Assembly (NCBI RefSeq): GCF_000300005.1
Contig: NC_018691.1
Coordinates: 2,294,001-2,358,000, forward strand
Direction of reading: 5' to 3'
From: Alloalcanivorax dieselolei B5
GTDB taxonomy: Bacteria; Pseudomonadota; Gammaproteobacteria; Pseudomonadales; Alcanivoracaceae
DNA length: 64,000 nt
Within the stretch, counting starts at the first letter, position 1. Each line of letters opens with the position of its first letter. The notes beneath the pieces were generated by a model that saw only the letters and a list, made by a program, of their open reading frames with translations, was not told where the DNA came from and searched no databases. Position numbers and translations under genes: made by a program. Below, piece by piece: positions 26,606 to 35,246 of this stretch.

Positions 26606-28834
26606 TCAGTCCTCATCAACGCCGTCGTCAACCTCACCCAAGCTATCCGAGTAGCCGGATGCGACCTCAAAATCCCCCTCCCAGTTTGTTTTTTGGGGCG
26701 CAAGACCGGCGGTGGACGAGGCCGACGTTGCCTGAACACCAACATCACCGGTCGGCGGTGTAATCTGGATGGGCGCGGGCATCACCGTTTCCCACCAATG
26801 ATCGCCGGTGTGGTACTTCTCGCGCATGCGCGACGCCAGATCCGTGACGCCGGTGGGGATCTCTGTACCCGTGTCAGGTAGCGGCAGGGGCATCCGGATC
26901 TTCCACAGCTGACCGCCTTCCAGGAGCGCGAACGCCTGGCCTTTGGGGAGTGAAACGACATCGGCCGGTTCGATCATGGGTACCTGCACGGTGGAGACGC
27001 GGTCACCGCCGGAACTGGAAAAATCCTGATCCGTATCGACGTTGCTGTTGTCCGAGGTCATCGACATCAGCATGCGTTGGTTGATGGAGACCTTTCTGAG
27101 TTGCCGGGTCAGTAGCTCCGCGGTTCGGTCCTCCCGCACCCGCAACATGATCACATTATTAAAGTTACCCACCACCTGGCGGGCTTTCGCGGCGTTGCCA
27201 ATGCGGGCCTCGATGTCCGACAGCGTCTGGGTGTAGGCAGTCACCTGGATGCCGGCGCCACCACCTTTGTTAATCAAGGGGATGAACTCCTCGCCCATTA
27301 ATTCATTGAATTCATCGCAGTGCAGGTTAATGGGGAGTTTGCCGGCGCGACGTCCGATATCAGGCAGGCCATCATCGATGCCGTGCTTGTAGATGTGGCC
27401 AGCCATACTGACCAGATCCGCGAACATGCTGTTGCCGACCGCTTGGGCGACCTCGAAGTCGCTCATGGCATCCAACCCAACATAAACAATCCCGCGCTGG
27501 CGAATGACCTGCCGCCAGTCGAAGATGGGGCGTTTGTCTTCCAAGTCGGTGTAGTCCGGGCTCAGCAACTCGGCGGTTTGGCCGGTGGTGAGTTTTTCCA
27601 GCAGTGGCAGCAGGGAGGCCACAATTTTATCGAAGTAGGTTTTGTCGTAGCGGACGGCGGATCTCAGCCCTTGCAGCACGGTATCGGCTACGGGGTTGCC
27701 CTGTAAGTACAGCTCAATGGCGACGACCCGGGGGTGTCGGCCCTGCATATTGCGGGGGATAGCATTCGGCTTGAGCTTTCCTTCAATCTCTCGGATTTGA
27801 TCCCAGGCGGTCTGATCGTATTGAGGTAACACCGCGACGCAGTACTCGATCATGATGTCATCGATGTTGATGACGTCGGCCAAGATTTGTTCGTAAGTGG
27901 GGCGCTGCCCCAGGGCATGCCGGGCCCGGGCCACGATATTGACAAACCGCCAGGCGAATTCTCTGAACGCGGCGCTGTTGCCCTCTCCAGACAATTGCCC
28001 GGATATGCGTGTGGCCACCTCGGAGATCCGCCCGAACCGCCCCACCGCGTTGTACCGCGCCGATAACGCGGGGTACCCCAGATGAAAAATATGGAAGGCG
28101 TCGCCGCGGTCGGCGCGGTGCGCCTCGATGTACATGCGCATCATGAGGTCCGCATCCCCCTTGGGATCGAAACAGATCACCACATCGCCCCGGTGGATAT
28201 CCTGAGTGATCAGTATCTCCGCCAATCGTGTCTTCCCGACCCGAGTGGTGCCTTCCACCAGGGTATGGCCGACCCGTTCCCCCAGTGGCAGATACACATC
28301 GCGTTCCGTCGGCTCGACGGCGTGCAGCGCGGGCAGGCCGCCCACCGGCGGTAGTGGCCTGACGGGATTGAGCGGGGTATCCGCGCTGAGCAGTTGGATG
28401 ACTGGAGCGCCCCAGGCGTAACGATCCAGTCGGTTTTCCCAGGCCCGAGCCAGCTGGTAGGGGAGAGACGGTTGCAGGTACGACTGCGTCTCGGGCAACT
28501 GTGCTTCATAAAGTCGGCGAGTGTGGATCGCCTCCCAGCGGAACCCTTTGCCCAGCCACAATTGGCGCTGGCTTACCGGGATCTGGCGTGACGTGAGACT
28601 GAACCGGGGAAGGCGCTTCATGTTCCGACGGTAGCGCCAGATCCGCCACGCCTGGCGACCGCGGATACCGGCGAACAGCAGAAACGCGGCGGCGGTGCCG
28701 TAGCCGATGGAGGGCGTCAGCGCGATGGACCAAGGCGCCCACAAGCACAGCACGGCGCAGCCAAGGCAAGTCCCTGCCGTGTACGCCTCCACAGCGGGAC
28801 GCAACAAGGATTCAATAGGATGATCCTGGCTCAT
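26606..28834 (-). CDS. traD: Conjugative coupling factor TraD (SXT_TraD type, TIGR03743)
   Basis: 742 residues. Two N-terminal membrane spans (about 20-60), then the hexameric motor domain with Walker A VEGTTRVGKTR (about residue 194) and Walker B INLHCDEFNELMG (about 505). It couples the relaxase-DNA complex to the channel. The acidic C-terminal tail (SLGEVDDGVDED) is the usual docking segment. The downstream PFL_4697 gene is closely linked. Confidence 0.93.
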   Translation of the reverse strand: MSQDHPIESLLRPAVEAYTAGTCLGCAVLCLWAPWSIALTPSIGYGTAAAFLLFAGIRGRQAWRIWRYRRNMKRLPRFSLTSRQIPVSQRQLWLGKGFRWEAIHTRRLYEAQLPETQSYLQPSLPYQLARAWENRLDRYAWGAPVIQLLSADTPLNPVRPLPPVGGLPALHAVEPTERDVYLPLGERVGHTLVEGTTRVGKTRLAEILITQDIHRGDVVICFDPKGDADLMMRMYIEAHRADRGDAFHIFHLGYPALSARYNAVGRFGRISEVATRISGQLSGEGNSAAFREFAWRFVNIVARARHALGQRPTYEQILADVINIDDIMIEYCVAVLPQYDQTAWDQIREIEGKLKPNAIPRNMQGRHPRVVAIELYLQGNPVADTVLQGLRSAVRYDKTYFDKIVASLLPLLEKLTTGQTAELLSPDYTDLEDKRPIFDWRQVIRQRGIVYVGLDAMSDFEVAQAVGNSMFADLVSMAGHIYKHGIDDGLPDIGRRAGKLPINLHCDEFNELMGEEFIPLINKGGGAGIQVTAYTQTLSDIEARIGNAAKARQVVGNFNNVIMLRVREDRTAELLTRQLRKVSINQRMLMSMTSDNSNVDTDQDFSSSGGDRVSTVQVPMIEPADVVSLPKGQAFALLEGGQLWKIRMPLPLPDTGTEIPTGVTDLASRMREKYHTGDHWWETVMPAPIQITPPTGDVGVQATSASSTAGLAPQKTNWEGDFEVASGYSDSLGEVDDGVDED

Positions 28835-28847
28835 ACCGCGTCTCCGA

Positions 28848-29321
28848 TCATTCGATCACGCGCACGCCCTTGGCGCGGCGTGCGGCTTCCACCTGGTCCC
28901 GCAACTGCTGGCGTTTACCCTCAGTGTTGGGAACCGCCTGGAGCAGGATGCGCGGCGTTGATCGGTCCGACCCCAATACATAAAGGTTGCCCAATCCCAC
29001 CAATCTCAAAAAGAACGGGGAAGCCAGGCCGGTGTCCTCGATGCGATACAGCTCCACTTCCTCGGTGTGGCGGGTAAGCACCCCGAACTCAATGCGCAAA
29101 TGCCGCGCCGTCAGGGTGTAGCGTGTACAGCGCACCACTAGGTAACTCCAGAGCGCGGGCAGCACAAACACGAGACCCACCATGGAAAACGGCCAGGGCA
29201 GGCCAATGATGGAAAGCGGCACGGCCAGGGCGACCACAAAAAAGGTAGGGGCGTTCAGCCACTGGCTGGGACGGGCTGTCCAGATGACGGTGTTGTCGGA
29301 AGCTGTGGGGGCAGGGAACAT
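28848..29321 (-). CDS. PH-domain membrane protein (bPH_2, YdbT-like)
   Basis: 157 residues. Two membrane spans (about 26-63), then a bacterial PH-type domain starting RYTLTARHLRIEFGVLTRHT and including EEVELYRIEDTGLASPFFLR. Such proteins are membrane-associated; the ligand is unknown. Lies between PFL_4695 and traD within the operon. Confidence 0.82.
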   Translation of the reverse strand: MFPAPTASDNTVIWTARPSQWLNAPTFFVVALAVPLSIIGLPWPFSMVGLVFVLPALWSYLVVRCTRYTLTARHLRIEFGVLTRHTEEVELYRIEDTGLASPFFLRLVGLGNLYVLGSDRSTPRILLQAVPNTEGKRQQLRDQVEAARRAKGVRVIE

Positions 29322-29333
29322 GGTGTCCTCCGG

Positions 29334-29873
29334 TCACTGTTCCAGTCGGGTGGGGGTGACCAGCACCGGGTAGTGGGTGAGGCCCAGCCGCGCTGCCAGA
29401 TCGTCCCCAGGGATGGGACGCAGCTCCAAATCCGGTGCCTGTTCGCGCAGCGCGGCGAGATCCTCAGCGGTCGCCACGTTCACCACCATCCCCACGGCCC
29501 GCAGTTCAACCAGCCGCTCACGGCGTTGCGTGAGCCAGCGCATGGAGTCCGGATCCGTGCCAATCAGGAAAAAAGGAGTGGTACTGGGAGGGAGATCGAG
29601 CGCGCGAGGCGCTACCGGCCCGACACTCAACCGTTCGGACACCACGGGCAACATGTCCGCCTCGGTGGCAGCCCGATTCAGCACAATGTCCGGCGTTGCC
29701 GCGACAAAGCCGTCTTCTTCATTCACCTGTGCCGCCCCGATGGCCACGTAATAGGGCCGAGCGGGCTGCCCGCCGTCGTCGGCAACCACGGTGAGCGGTG
29801 ACTTCACCTGTGCGTGTACGGCGGTGGCGGTCATGATAAGGGTGAGCAGCGTGATGAGCGGGCGGATCAACAT
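29334..29873 (-). CDS. ICE protein, PFL_4695 family (TIGR03765)
   Basis: 179 residues. Start at the ATG 29873 (AAGG upstream), which gives a clean signal peptide ending in VHA. The mature protein ends with the family mark LGLTHYPVLVTPTRLEQ. Periplasmic, role unknown, fixed position before the PH-domain and TraD genes. Confidence 0.88.
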   Translation of the reverse strand: MLIRPLITLLTLIMTATAVHAQVKSPLTVVADDGGQPARPYYVAIGAAQVNEEDGFVAATPDIVLNRAATEADMLPVVSERLSVGPVAPRALDLPPSTTPFFLIGTDPDSMRWLTQRRERLVELRAVGMVVNVATAEDLAALREQAPDLELRPIPGDDLAARLGLTHYPVLVTPTRLEQ

Positions 29874-29894
29874 GGGGCGCAGCCTTGCAATCAA

Positions 29895-30593
29895 TTAAAA
29901 GGAAAACTCGTTGGTGTAAGTGGGGTGTCCTGGTGGTGCTGCTCTTTCAGCCGTCGTGTCGCCTTGTCCGCCCTGGTGAACCAGGAAGACGGTGGCGCTG
30001 TTCAGCGCCTTCATTTCGGCCCGGAACGCGCGGCGGTAGCGCTGCGCTGGTGCGCCACCGGCAGGGCGGTGATAGCGCCCGGCGGCACCGCCCCAGCCGC
30101 CGTTGTGGCCCTGGCCACCCTGGTCAAAGCGCTGACGCAGCAGGGCGGCGGTGGCGTCCAGATTGTCGTAGGGATCCAGGGCGTCGCAGGGATCGGCAAA
30201 CCGCCCCTTGCTACCGAACAGCGCCGGATTCCAGCGAATATTGAGCTGTCCCAGCCCCACATCGATCACCCGCGTTGTTTTTAAGGCTTGATTCAGCGCT
30301 TGGCAGGCCTGGGTTCGGTTGGGGTAACGGTAGCCCTGGCCCGCGATGTTCAGTGTCCAGGGCCAGGGCCGTTTACCCACGTTGAGTGCGGTACCGGATT
30401 CGGTGTGGGCGAGGGCGTACAGCACCACGGGAGGCACCGCATGGCGCAGAGCCGCGGCGGTATACGCCGGCGGCACGGCCTTGCCGTCATCGGAGCCGGC
30501 CATGTCATTGGCCACGGCGCAGAGCGGGGCCATCACCACCAGAGGAGCAAGCACATGAAGGACATAATGGAAAAACCGGAACCAAGCCCGCAT
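29895..30593 (-). CDS. Lytic transglycosylase (SLT domain), VirB1-like
   Basis: 232 residues, signal peptide at the N-terminus (FFHYVLHVLAPLVVMAPLCA). The SLT domain carries the catalytic glutamate in YALAHTESGTALN, then YPNRTQACQALNQAL and GLGQLNIRWN. It opens the peptidoglycan for pilus or channel assembly. Start at 30593 is set by GGGGGAG and lies 5 bases after the PFL_4693 stop. The C-terminal tail is Gly-rich with APAQRYRRAF. Confidence 0.87.
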   Translation of the reverse strand: MRAWFRFFHYVLHVLAPLVVMAPLCAVANDMAGSDDGKAVPPAYTAAALRHAVPPVVLYALAHTESGTALNVGKRPWPWTLNIAGQGYRYPNRTQACQALNQALKTTRVIDVGLGQLNIRWNPALFGSKGRFADPCDALDPYDNLDATAALLRQRFDQGGQGHNGGWGGAAGRYHRPAGGAPAQRYRRAFRAEMKALNSATVFLVHQGGQGDTTAERAAPPGHPTYTNEFSF

Positions 30594-30597
30594 GCCA

Positions 30598-31389
30598 TTA
30601 CTCCCCCACGCCACTGGTGGTGCCCAGCACCCGGGGCAAATCGCTCCGACCGATTCCATCCGGCGCGTGATTGAGGGTGATGTCCCTGCGGCGCACCCGG
30701 TCCGCGGGAATCGACAAAGACTGGGCCCAATCGCGGATGGCATCATCACTGCTTGCGCCAACGACATAGATGTCCAGCGCCGCCAACGCGCCGGAGGTGA
30801 CCTGGCTTACCAGCCGACGCACGGTCCGATCGCACGCGGCGCAGCGCTCAAGAGCCGTGAAGACACGCGGCCGCTGCCCATTCTGTAAGAGGGTCTGGGC
30901 GAGCGTATCCGTCTCAGCGGTCCTTCTGAGCGAGGTATCGTCAGCGATGGCCTGCTCATTGGGGTACAGCCGGGCAAAGGCGTCGTCATAAGCGCGTTGG
31001 AAGGCCAGTAGACGTTCGACCCGGTCGTGTTCGATTCGGGCAAGCTGCCCGGCATAGCGTTGCCGCTCTTCGTCGGTCCGTGCCTCAATGCCCAGCAACG
31101 TCAATGGATCCAGCTGTTGAGAACGGTAGCCGTGCATACCTTGCATCAGAGTTTCGTAACGGTTCCATTCCGTTTGAGAGAGCCCCCAGATTTGGGCTTT
31201 TCTCTCTTGGGTGAACTGGTGCTGCGTCTCGGAGCGGTCCGTTGACTGGCGCAGGGTGTTTTGCGGGTTGGAAGAAGGGGCCCCGTTCGCGCCGTCCGTG
31301 GCGGCGAACACTGGGGCAGGGGTGGTGAGCGCCACCGGAAAAATCAGGAACATTGAAGCCAACAACGAGAACGGGACAGACCGGATCAT
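30598..31389 (-). CDS. ICE protein, PFL_4693 family (TIGR03759)
   Basis: 263 residues with signal peptide. Diagnostic stretch WGLSQTEWNRYETLMQGMHG followed by LDPLTLLGIEARTDEERQRY. A CAAC motif (ALERCAACDRTVRRL, about residue 185) suggests a thioredoxin-like C-terminal domain. Periplasmic, probably pilus or channel biogenesis. Confidence 0.9.
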   Translation of the reverse strand: MIRSVPFSLLASMFLIFPVALTTPAPVFAATDGANGAPSSNPQNTLRQSTDRSETQHQFTQERKAQIWGLSQTEWNRYETLMQGMHGYRSQQLDPLTLLGIEARTDEERQRYAGQLARIEHDRVERLLAFQRAYDDAFARLYPNEQAIADDTSLRRTAETDTLAQTLLQNGQRPRVFTALERCAACDRTVRRLVSQVTSGALAALDIYVVGASSDDAIRDWAQSLSIPADRVRRRDITLNHAPDGIGRSDLPRVLGTTSGVGE

Positions 31390-31398
31390 GGCGGTGAC

Positions 31399-32163
31399 CT
31401 ACGGCGCGGGATCAGAAGAGGAAAACGGGACAGTGACGGTCTCCCGACGTACCTTAAACGTGGCAAATCGCTCTGAAATACCACTGAGGGTCCAGCCCTG
31501 GTACTGGTCCCCAATGGCCATAAAGCGGATGTCGGCCAGGCCGGTGGCGGAACGAGGGGTGACGCCGATATAGTCAATGCCGCCCCGCGATTCCACGCCG
31601 GTCAGCAGAAACGGTGCGGTAGGCCGATCCCGTCGGGCTGCGGCGCGAGAGGAGGCGGTGCGTGCTCTTTGGGTGGCCACGGTGGTGACTTTTTTCTCCA
31701 GCGTCTCCAGGTGTTCATTGGCCTCGTTGATGCGGGCCTCCGCTTTTTCCATCCGCGCCGTAAGCGCGGCCATTGATGCCGCTACCTCTGCGATGTGCGC
31801 CGCCATGGCGTCATTCAGATCCTGGGTCTTGTACTGAAACTCCTCGAACAGATCGCCCTGTTGCTCCTCCAACGCGCTCAGCCGACTTGAAACGGCGGTA
31901 GTAGGGGTGTCTGCGGGGGCGGCGTCACCATCGGATACGACGGGCGCGGTGGTCGGATTAACGTCGCCCATGCCAATACCGATCTCTTCGACGCTATCCA
32001 GATCGGTGGACGGCGCCGGCCCCACGGGCAGAGCTCCGTCTACGCTGGCCGAATCTCCAGTGGCGGGCGAAGCGTCGATGTCGTCAGAACCGCCACAACC
32101 GGTGATAAGGACCGCCACTAAGATCAACGCGGCATTGGCTGGAAGCGATGGAAACCGCATCAT
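31399..32163 (-). CDS. Predicted lipoprotein with coiled coil and C-terminal beta domain (PilP-like position)
   Basis: 254 residues. Lipobox VLITGCGG near residue 23; a low-complexity Asp/Ser/Ala linker; a coiled coil (about 95-160); then a C-terminal domain LLTGVESRGGIDYIGVTP and FMAIGDQYQGWTLSGI that resembles the homology region of pilus assembly lipoproteins. It is coupled to the PilL-like gene by an ATGA overlap. Specific family not certain. Confidence 0.75.
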   Translation of the reverse strand: MMRFPSLPANAALILVAVLITGCGGSDDIDASPATGDSASVDGALPVGPAPSTDLDSVEEIGIGMGDVNPTTAPVVSDGDAAPADTPTTAVSSRLSALEEQQGDLFEEFQYKTQDLNDAMAAHIAEVAASMAALTARMEKAEARINEANEHLETLEKKVTTVATQRARTASSRAAARRDRPTAPFLLTGVESRGGIDYIGVTPRSATGLADIRFMAIGDQYQGWTLSGISERFATFKVRRETVTVPFSSSDPAP

Positions 32164-32858
32164 TCACTCTCCTGCTTTTCTGAACCGGATTTCACGTTGG
32201 CCTTCATACGCGCTTGGTGGGCTTGCGTTGCCGCCGATTCCTCAGCATTGAGGTGTGCAGCCGTTGTATCAGTTGGGCGGGTTGGGGCGGCTATTTCGAT
32301 CGTGCCAACGTGGGCCGGGACCCGGGCACGAAAACACACTTCCCGGCGTCGTGGATCCTGTTGGAGTACCCAGGCCGGCCCAGCCAGGACCTGCAGCGCC
32401 TCTTGCAATGAGGCGGGGCCCAGATTCCGGTGTGTGAGCGGCAAGGGCTGATTCGCCAAATCCGGAGGCACTCCATCACACAGGTGATACCCCGTTCCCG
32501 CCAGCAGGTGCATGAGGGCGTCCTTCACCGTGACCGTGACCGACAGCGTGCTGGGGATGGCAACGCGAACGACCTGGTTGATCAGCTGTTGCTGACCGGA
32601 GGACGTGCCCAGTTCCCATAGCTGGTAGCGTCCGGTGCGGACTACCTGGGGTGCGTCTGAGACTTTTTCCATTATGTACAGATCGGGAGAGGCATCCGTC
32701 AGGCCATTGGCCGCGTGGGCCTGGGACGATGCCGGAGGAGTCGGTGTGTCGGCCGACGCGGACGCTGGGTGATCCGGGGGTATCGCGGAGCAGGCCCCCA
32801 GCAGTAGGGCGAGAGGCAGGTTGAGTACTGAAACAATCGAAAGAAGGGATCGGTTCAT
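32160..32858 (-). CDS. pilL: PilL-like lipoprotein of the ICE
   Basis: 232 residues, start at ATG 32858. Lipobox LLLGACS at about residue 23. The core reads RYQLWELGTSSGQQQLINQV, AIPSTLSVTVTVKDALMHLL and GYHLCDGVPPD, with LPLTHRNLGPASLQEALQVL, as in the N-terminal domain of PilL proteins of PFGI-1 ICEs. First gene of the conjugation block in this window. No other type IVb pil genes follow, so only this member is retained here. Confidence 0.82.
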   Translation of the reverse strand: MNRSLLSIVSVLNLPLALLLGACSAIPPDHPASASADTPTPPASSQAHAANGLTDASPDLYIMEKVSDAPQVVRTGRYQLWELGTSSGQQQLINQVVRVAIPSTLSVTVTVKDALMHLLAGTGYHLCDGVPPDLANQPLPLTHRNLGPASLQEALQVLAGPAWVLQQDPRRREVCFRARVPAHVGTIEIAAPTRPTDTTAAHLNAEESAATQAHQARMKANVKSGSEKQESE

Positions 32859-33018
32859 GGACGGTCCAGGCGTGTGACGAGTCAACGCCTGAAACGGTGC
32901 CGAAGCGGGCCGGGGCGAACAACGCCTAATCCGTGGGCTCGCCGTGGCAATTTACGAGGCCGTCCTGTTCTCTGCGATCGATGCCGGAAACAGGAACGGG
33001 GATAACGATGGCAATGAC

Positions 33019-33048
33019 GGAAATAAAAGAGGGCGCCATGGGCGCCCT
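33019..33048 (-). terminator. Rho-independent terminator ahead of the conjugation block
   Basis: AGGGCGCC (33030-33037), loop ATG, GGCGCCCT (33041-33048): a perfect 8-base stem. On the minus strand it is followed by CTTTTATTTCC. It ends the small-gene transcription unit just downstream of the 33083 gene and separates it from pilL. Confidence 0.75.
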
Positions 33049-33082
33049 GGGGGAAAGTGAAATGGGGAATGCACGGGACGTA

Positions 33083-33394
33083 TCAGAGATCGCCGCACCC
33101 AAGGGGACAGCACTCCGGATCGAACCCATGACGGCAGGACCCATCGTCCATCCAGTCCTCCCGCATGGCCTCCAGCTCCGCCCGGGTGACGTAATCGAAC
33201 TCTCTGGCGACGTTGAGAATCGCGGCTTTCGCTGTCGAATCCTCCGTCGTTGCCAGCAGTGCATCCACACGTTGAGAGAACGTGTCTTGGTAGATTTCAT
33301 AAGAACAGCCACAACCGCGTTGCGCGCTGTTGGCCAGGTGTTGAACGTTTGCCGCGATGGTCTCTGGGACTGTGGCGTGAATGGAATCAGACAT
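33083..33394 (-). CDS. Small ICE protein with Cys-rich C-terminus
   Basis: 103 residues, soluble. N-terminal GCGCSYEIYQDTF, a helical middle, and a C-terminal CRHGFDPECCPLGCGDL with five cysteines. Strong AGGAG ribosome site, which is complementary to an upstream leader segment (separate entry). Last gene before a terminator. No family recognised. Confidence 0.65.
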   Translation of the reverse strand: MSDSIHATVPETIAANVQHLANSAQRGCGCSYEIYQDTFSQRVDALLATTEDSTAKAAILNVAREFDYVTRAELEAMREDWMDDGSCRHGFDPECCPLGCGDL

Positions 33395-33495
33395 GGTGGT
33401 TCTCCTGTGTTGACTATGTTGATGAAGAACGGAGAAACACCATGCACTCGTAGAACGAGACGCGTCCCATTGGGGAAGGTGTTTCCCCGCAGGAA
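33395..33495 (-). promoter_or_regulatory. Leader with anti-Shine-Dalgarno and two hairpins (copy 1)
   Basis: In plus-strand terms, GGTGGTTCTCC (33395-33405, containing the ribosome site complement) is matched by GGAGAAACACC (33431-33441), 10 of 11 pairs. Next come the inverted repeat CTCGT-AGA-ACGAG and then GGGGAA-GGTGT-TTCCCC. On the RNA the order is hairpin, hairpin, anti-SD, SD, ATG. Three similar leaders precede other small genes nearby. Confidence 0.6.
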
Positions 33496-33538
33496 GAACG
33501 AGGCGACTAGCGCCCCGATGTGTGAAGGTTGATGAAGG

Positions 33539-34024
33539 TCAGGCTTCCTCCTCAAGCAAATGAGGGCGCCATTGCTGGATGATAGCCTGGAAGTCGTCCT
33601 TGAAGCCGAGCGTGTCCGGATAGACCTGCCGTTGGCACAAGAACCGAATGACCACCTGCATGGCCTGGGTGATTTCGTCATCCAGTCCCCACAGGTCGGT
33701 GAGGGCAAACGCCCCACAGGAGGCGCTGTTCCACCAACTCAATAAAAAGTTGGCGACCCTGGCGCTCTGTCCGGTGTCGGATTTGGCGAGCCGGATCAGG
33801 TAGGTCAACGCCCAGTATTCCTCGGGACTGAGAATCGAATGAGTCTCACCATTGCCTGAGCCCATTCGCCGATCCTGGTGCCGTTTCAAACGCCGCTCTT
33901 GAACCTCCGACAATTCGCCAGCCCAGTAACCGCAGTGCACACAACGCACCGCGATGGCGTTGCCGTCCATCAGGTGGTCCGCCTCATTACCACAAGACGG
34001 GCAGGTGGAATGATAGATGTTCAT
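33539..34024 (-). CDS. ICE protein with zinc ribbon and DUF7673-like domain
   Basis: 161 residues. N-terminal zinc ribbon CPSCGNEADHL ... CVHCGYW, then a basic linker, then a helical domain with ARVANFLLSWWNSASCGAF and LTDLWGLDDEI as in DUF7673 proteins of PFGI-type ICEs. Coupled by ATGA to the 34021-34323 gene. Role unknown. Confidence 0.75.
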   Translation of the reverse strand: MNIYHSTCPSCGNEADHLMDGNAIAVRCVHCGYWAGELSEVQERRLKRHQDRRMGSGNGETHSILSPEEYWALTYLIRLAKSDTGQSARVANFLLSWWNSASCGAFALTDLWGLDDEITQAMQVVIRFLCQRQVYPDTLGFKDDFQAIIQQWRPHLLEEEA

Positions 34025-34323
34025 AGAACCTCCATGGAAGTGGACCGCGTGAGCGCGTAGGCATCAGAGTGCATCAGTTGCTGGTCGTAGTCCGACCGAA
34101 TCGAATCAAGAAACCCGCGACAAAACTGCTGTCGCAGATCCGCGATACGGCCGAGATCGCTGGGCAGCACCAGACGAAAGCGACCCGCCATATAGGCACA
34201 GTGCCGCGCGTGGATCTGTGCGGCGGGGCTGCCCGTGGCTTTCCAGCGAGTAAAATGATCAACCGCGGAGCGGGCATAGAAGGTGCCGCGATTCACGCGG
34301 TGTTGTAGATCGAGATGGGACAT
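34021..34323 (-). CDS. Small ICE protein, unknown
   Basis: 100 residues, soluble, starting MSHLDLQHRVNRGTFYARSA and rich in His and Arg; contains AAQIHARHCAYMAGRFRLVL. AAGGAG ribosome site, again complementary to a leader segment. Translationally coupled to the zinc-ribbon gene. No family recognised. Confidence 0.65.
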   Translation of the reverse strand: MSHLDLQHRVNRGTFYARSAVDHFTRWKATGSPAAQIHARHCAYMAGRFRLVLPSDLGRIADLRQQFCRGFLDSIRSDYDQQLMHSDAYALTRSTSMEVL

Positions 34324-34428
34324 GGTCGTTCTCCTTAACGATAGGGATCGAGGACGGAGAACCACCACGTCACCAGCTGGTGACGTCCCTGACGGGAGCG
34401 GTGATGCCCCGTCGAGGGTGAGGGTGTG
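34324..34428 (-). promoter_or_regulatory. Leader with anti-Shine-Dalgarno and two hairpins (copy 2)
   Basis: GGTCGTTCTCC (34324-34334) pairs with GGAGAACCACC (34356-34366), 10 of 11. The adjoining palindrome is GTCACCAGCTGGTGAC, then CCTGACGGGA and an imperfect hairpin. The far end closely resembles copy 3 (shared CCTGACGGGA, then GGTGAT and GAGGGTGAGGGT-like bases). Confidence 0.6.
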
Positions 34429-34440
34429 ATTTGGGCCGAA

Positions 34441-34647
34441 TTACGGCGTGTGTTTTTGCGTCCAGTTACCCGTTGCGAGCGCAGCGTCAGCGGCGCTCTG
34501 GTTCGGAAAGTATTCTTCCGATTCCCGTGAGACGGGACCGAGTTCGTCGCTGCCGGTGCCGATGTAGTACCCGGCGCCACTGCTCAGAACGCGGAGGGGT
34601 AAGGACAGGCCGCAGTACTTCACGGCGAGATATCCAGTCTGTTGCAT
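34441..34647 (-). CDS. Small ICE protein, unknown
   Basis: 68 residues, MQQTGYLAVKYCGLSLPLRV onward, with VSRESEEYFPNQSAADAALA near the C-terminus. Beta-rich and soluble. AGGAG ribosome site 7 bases before the ATG. Between two of the repeated leaders. No family recognised. Confidence 0.6.
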   Translation of the reverse strand: MQQTGYLAVKYCGLSLPLRVLSSGAGYYIGTGSDELGPVSRESEEYFPNQSAADAALATGNWTQKHTP

Positions 34648-34736
34648 GGTCTTTCTCCTATACGGTTAAAAGACACCGAGAAACACCACACAGATGTGCC
34701 CCTGACGGGAAGGTGATTCCCGGTCGGGGTAGGGGT
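34648..34736 (-). promoter_or_regulatory. Leader with anti-Shine-Dalgarno and two hairpins (copy 3)
   Basis: GGTCTTTCTCC (34648-34658) pairs with CGAGAAACACC (34677-34687), 9 of 11. The next hairpin is CACA-CAGA-TGTG and then CGGGAA-GGTGA-TTCCCG. The outer pair is C-G here where copy 1 has G-C, a compensatory change that supports an RNA stem. Confidence 0.6.
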
Positions 34737-34773
34737 AAAGGCTGGAAATGAAACGGTGAAAAGAGGCGGCAAA

Positions 34774-35031
34774 TCAGCCGAAAATTTTCAGGACGGCGAT
34801 GATGGCACCGATGATGGTGAACCCTTGAACCAGCATGGCTTGATACATGCGGCTCAGGATCCGGCTTTCGACCAAAGCAATCTCCTTTGTAACCAGAGTA
34901 ATGTCTTGCTTGGTCGCCAGATGGGTTTCCATATCAGTCTCCAGCGCTTCGACAACGGCCTTGGCCTTATCGGGCTCGACGTTGACGTTACGTAATGCCT
35001 CATACAGCGCGAAAGGCGCCTTGGCGTTCAT
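34774..35031 (-). CDS. Small coiled-coil protein with C-terminal membrane anchor (DUF1640-like)
   Basis: 85 residues: an N-terminal helix (YEALRNVNVEPDKAKAVVEA), a coiled coil (about 30-60), and one C-terminal hydrophobic segment (QGFTIIGAIIAVLKIFG). This is the layout of DUF1640/CCDC90-like bacterial proteins common in mobile elements. GGAGG ribosome site. Confidence 0.75.
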   Translation of the reverse strand: MNAKAPFALYEALRNVNVEPDKAKAVVEALETDMETHLATKQDITLVTKEIALVESRILSRMYQAMLVQGFTIIGAIIAVLKIFG

Positions 35032-35085
35032 GGCGTTCCTCCAATAAGCTCAGGGAACGCTATCCAGGGATAGGTCCCCGGATGG
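35032..35085 (-). promoter_or_regulatory. Leader with anti-Shine-Dalgarno and hairpin (copy 4, divergent)
   Basis: GCGTTCC (35033-35039), overlapping the complement of the ribosome site, pairs perfectly with GGAACGC (35054-35060). The palindrome CTATCC-AG-GGATAG (35060-35073) follows directly. Same order of parts as copies 1-3 but different sequence. Confidence 0.45.
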
Positions 35086-35246
35086 GTAGTAAAAGCAGGA
35101 TCGAAGCCAAAAGGCCGCCCCATTGCACGATCCGGGTGGGGCTTGAAGGGCGCTGCATGAACCTGCAGCAAGGTTTTGCCCGTTAATCTCAGCAAAGTCA
35201 GGCGGGTTCGTCAAGAAGGGCTGACCGTGTTCCTCATGGAACACCT

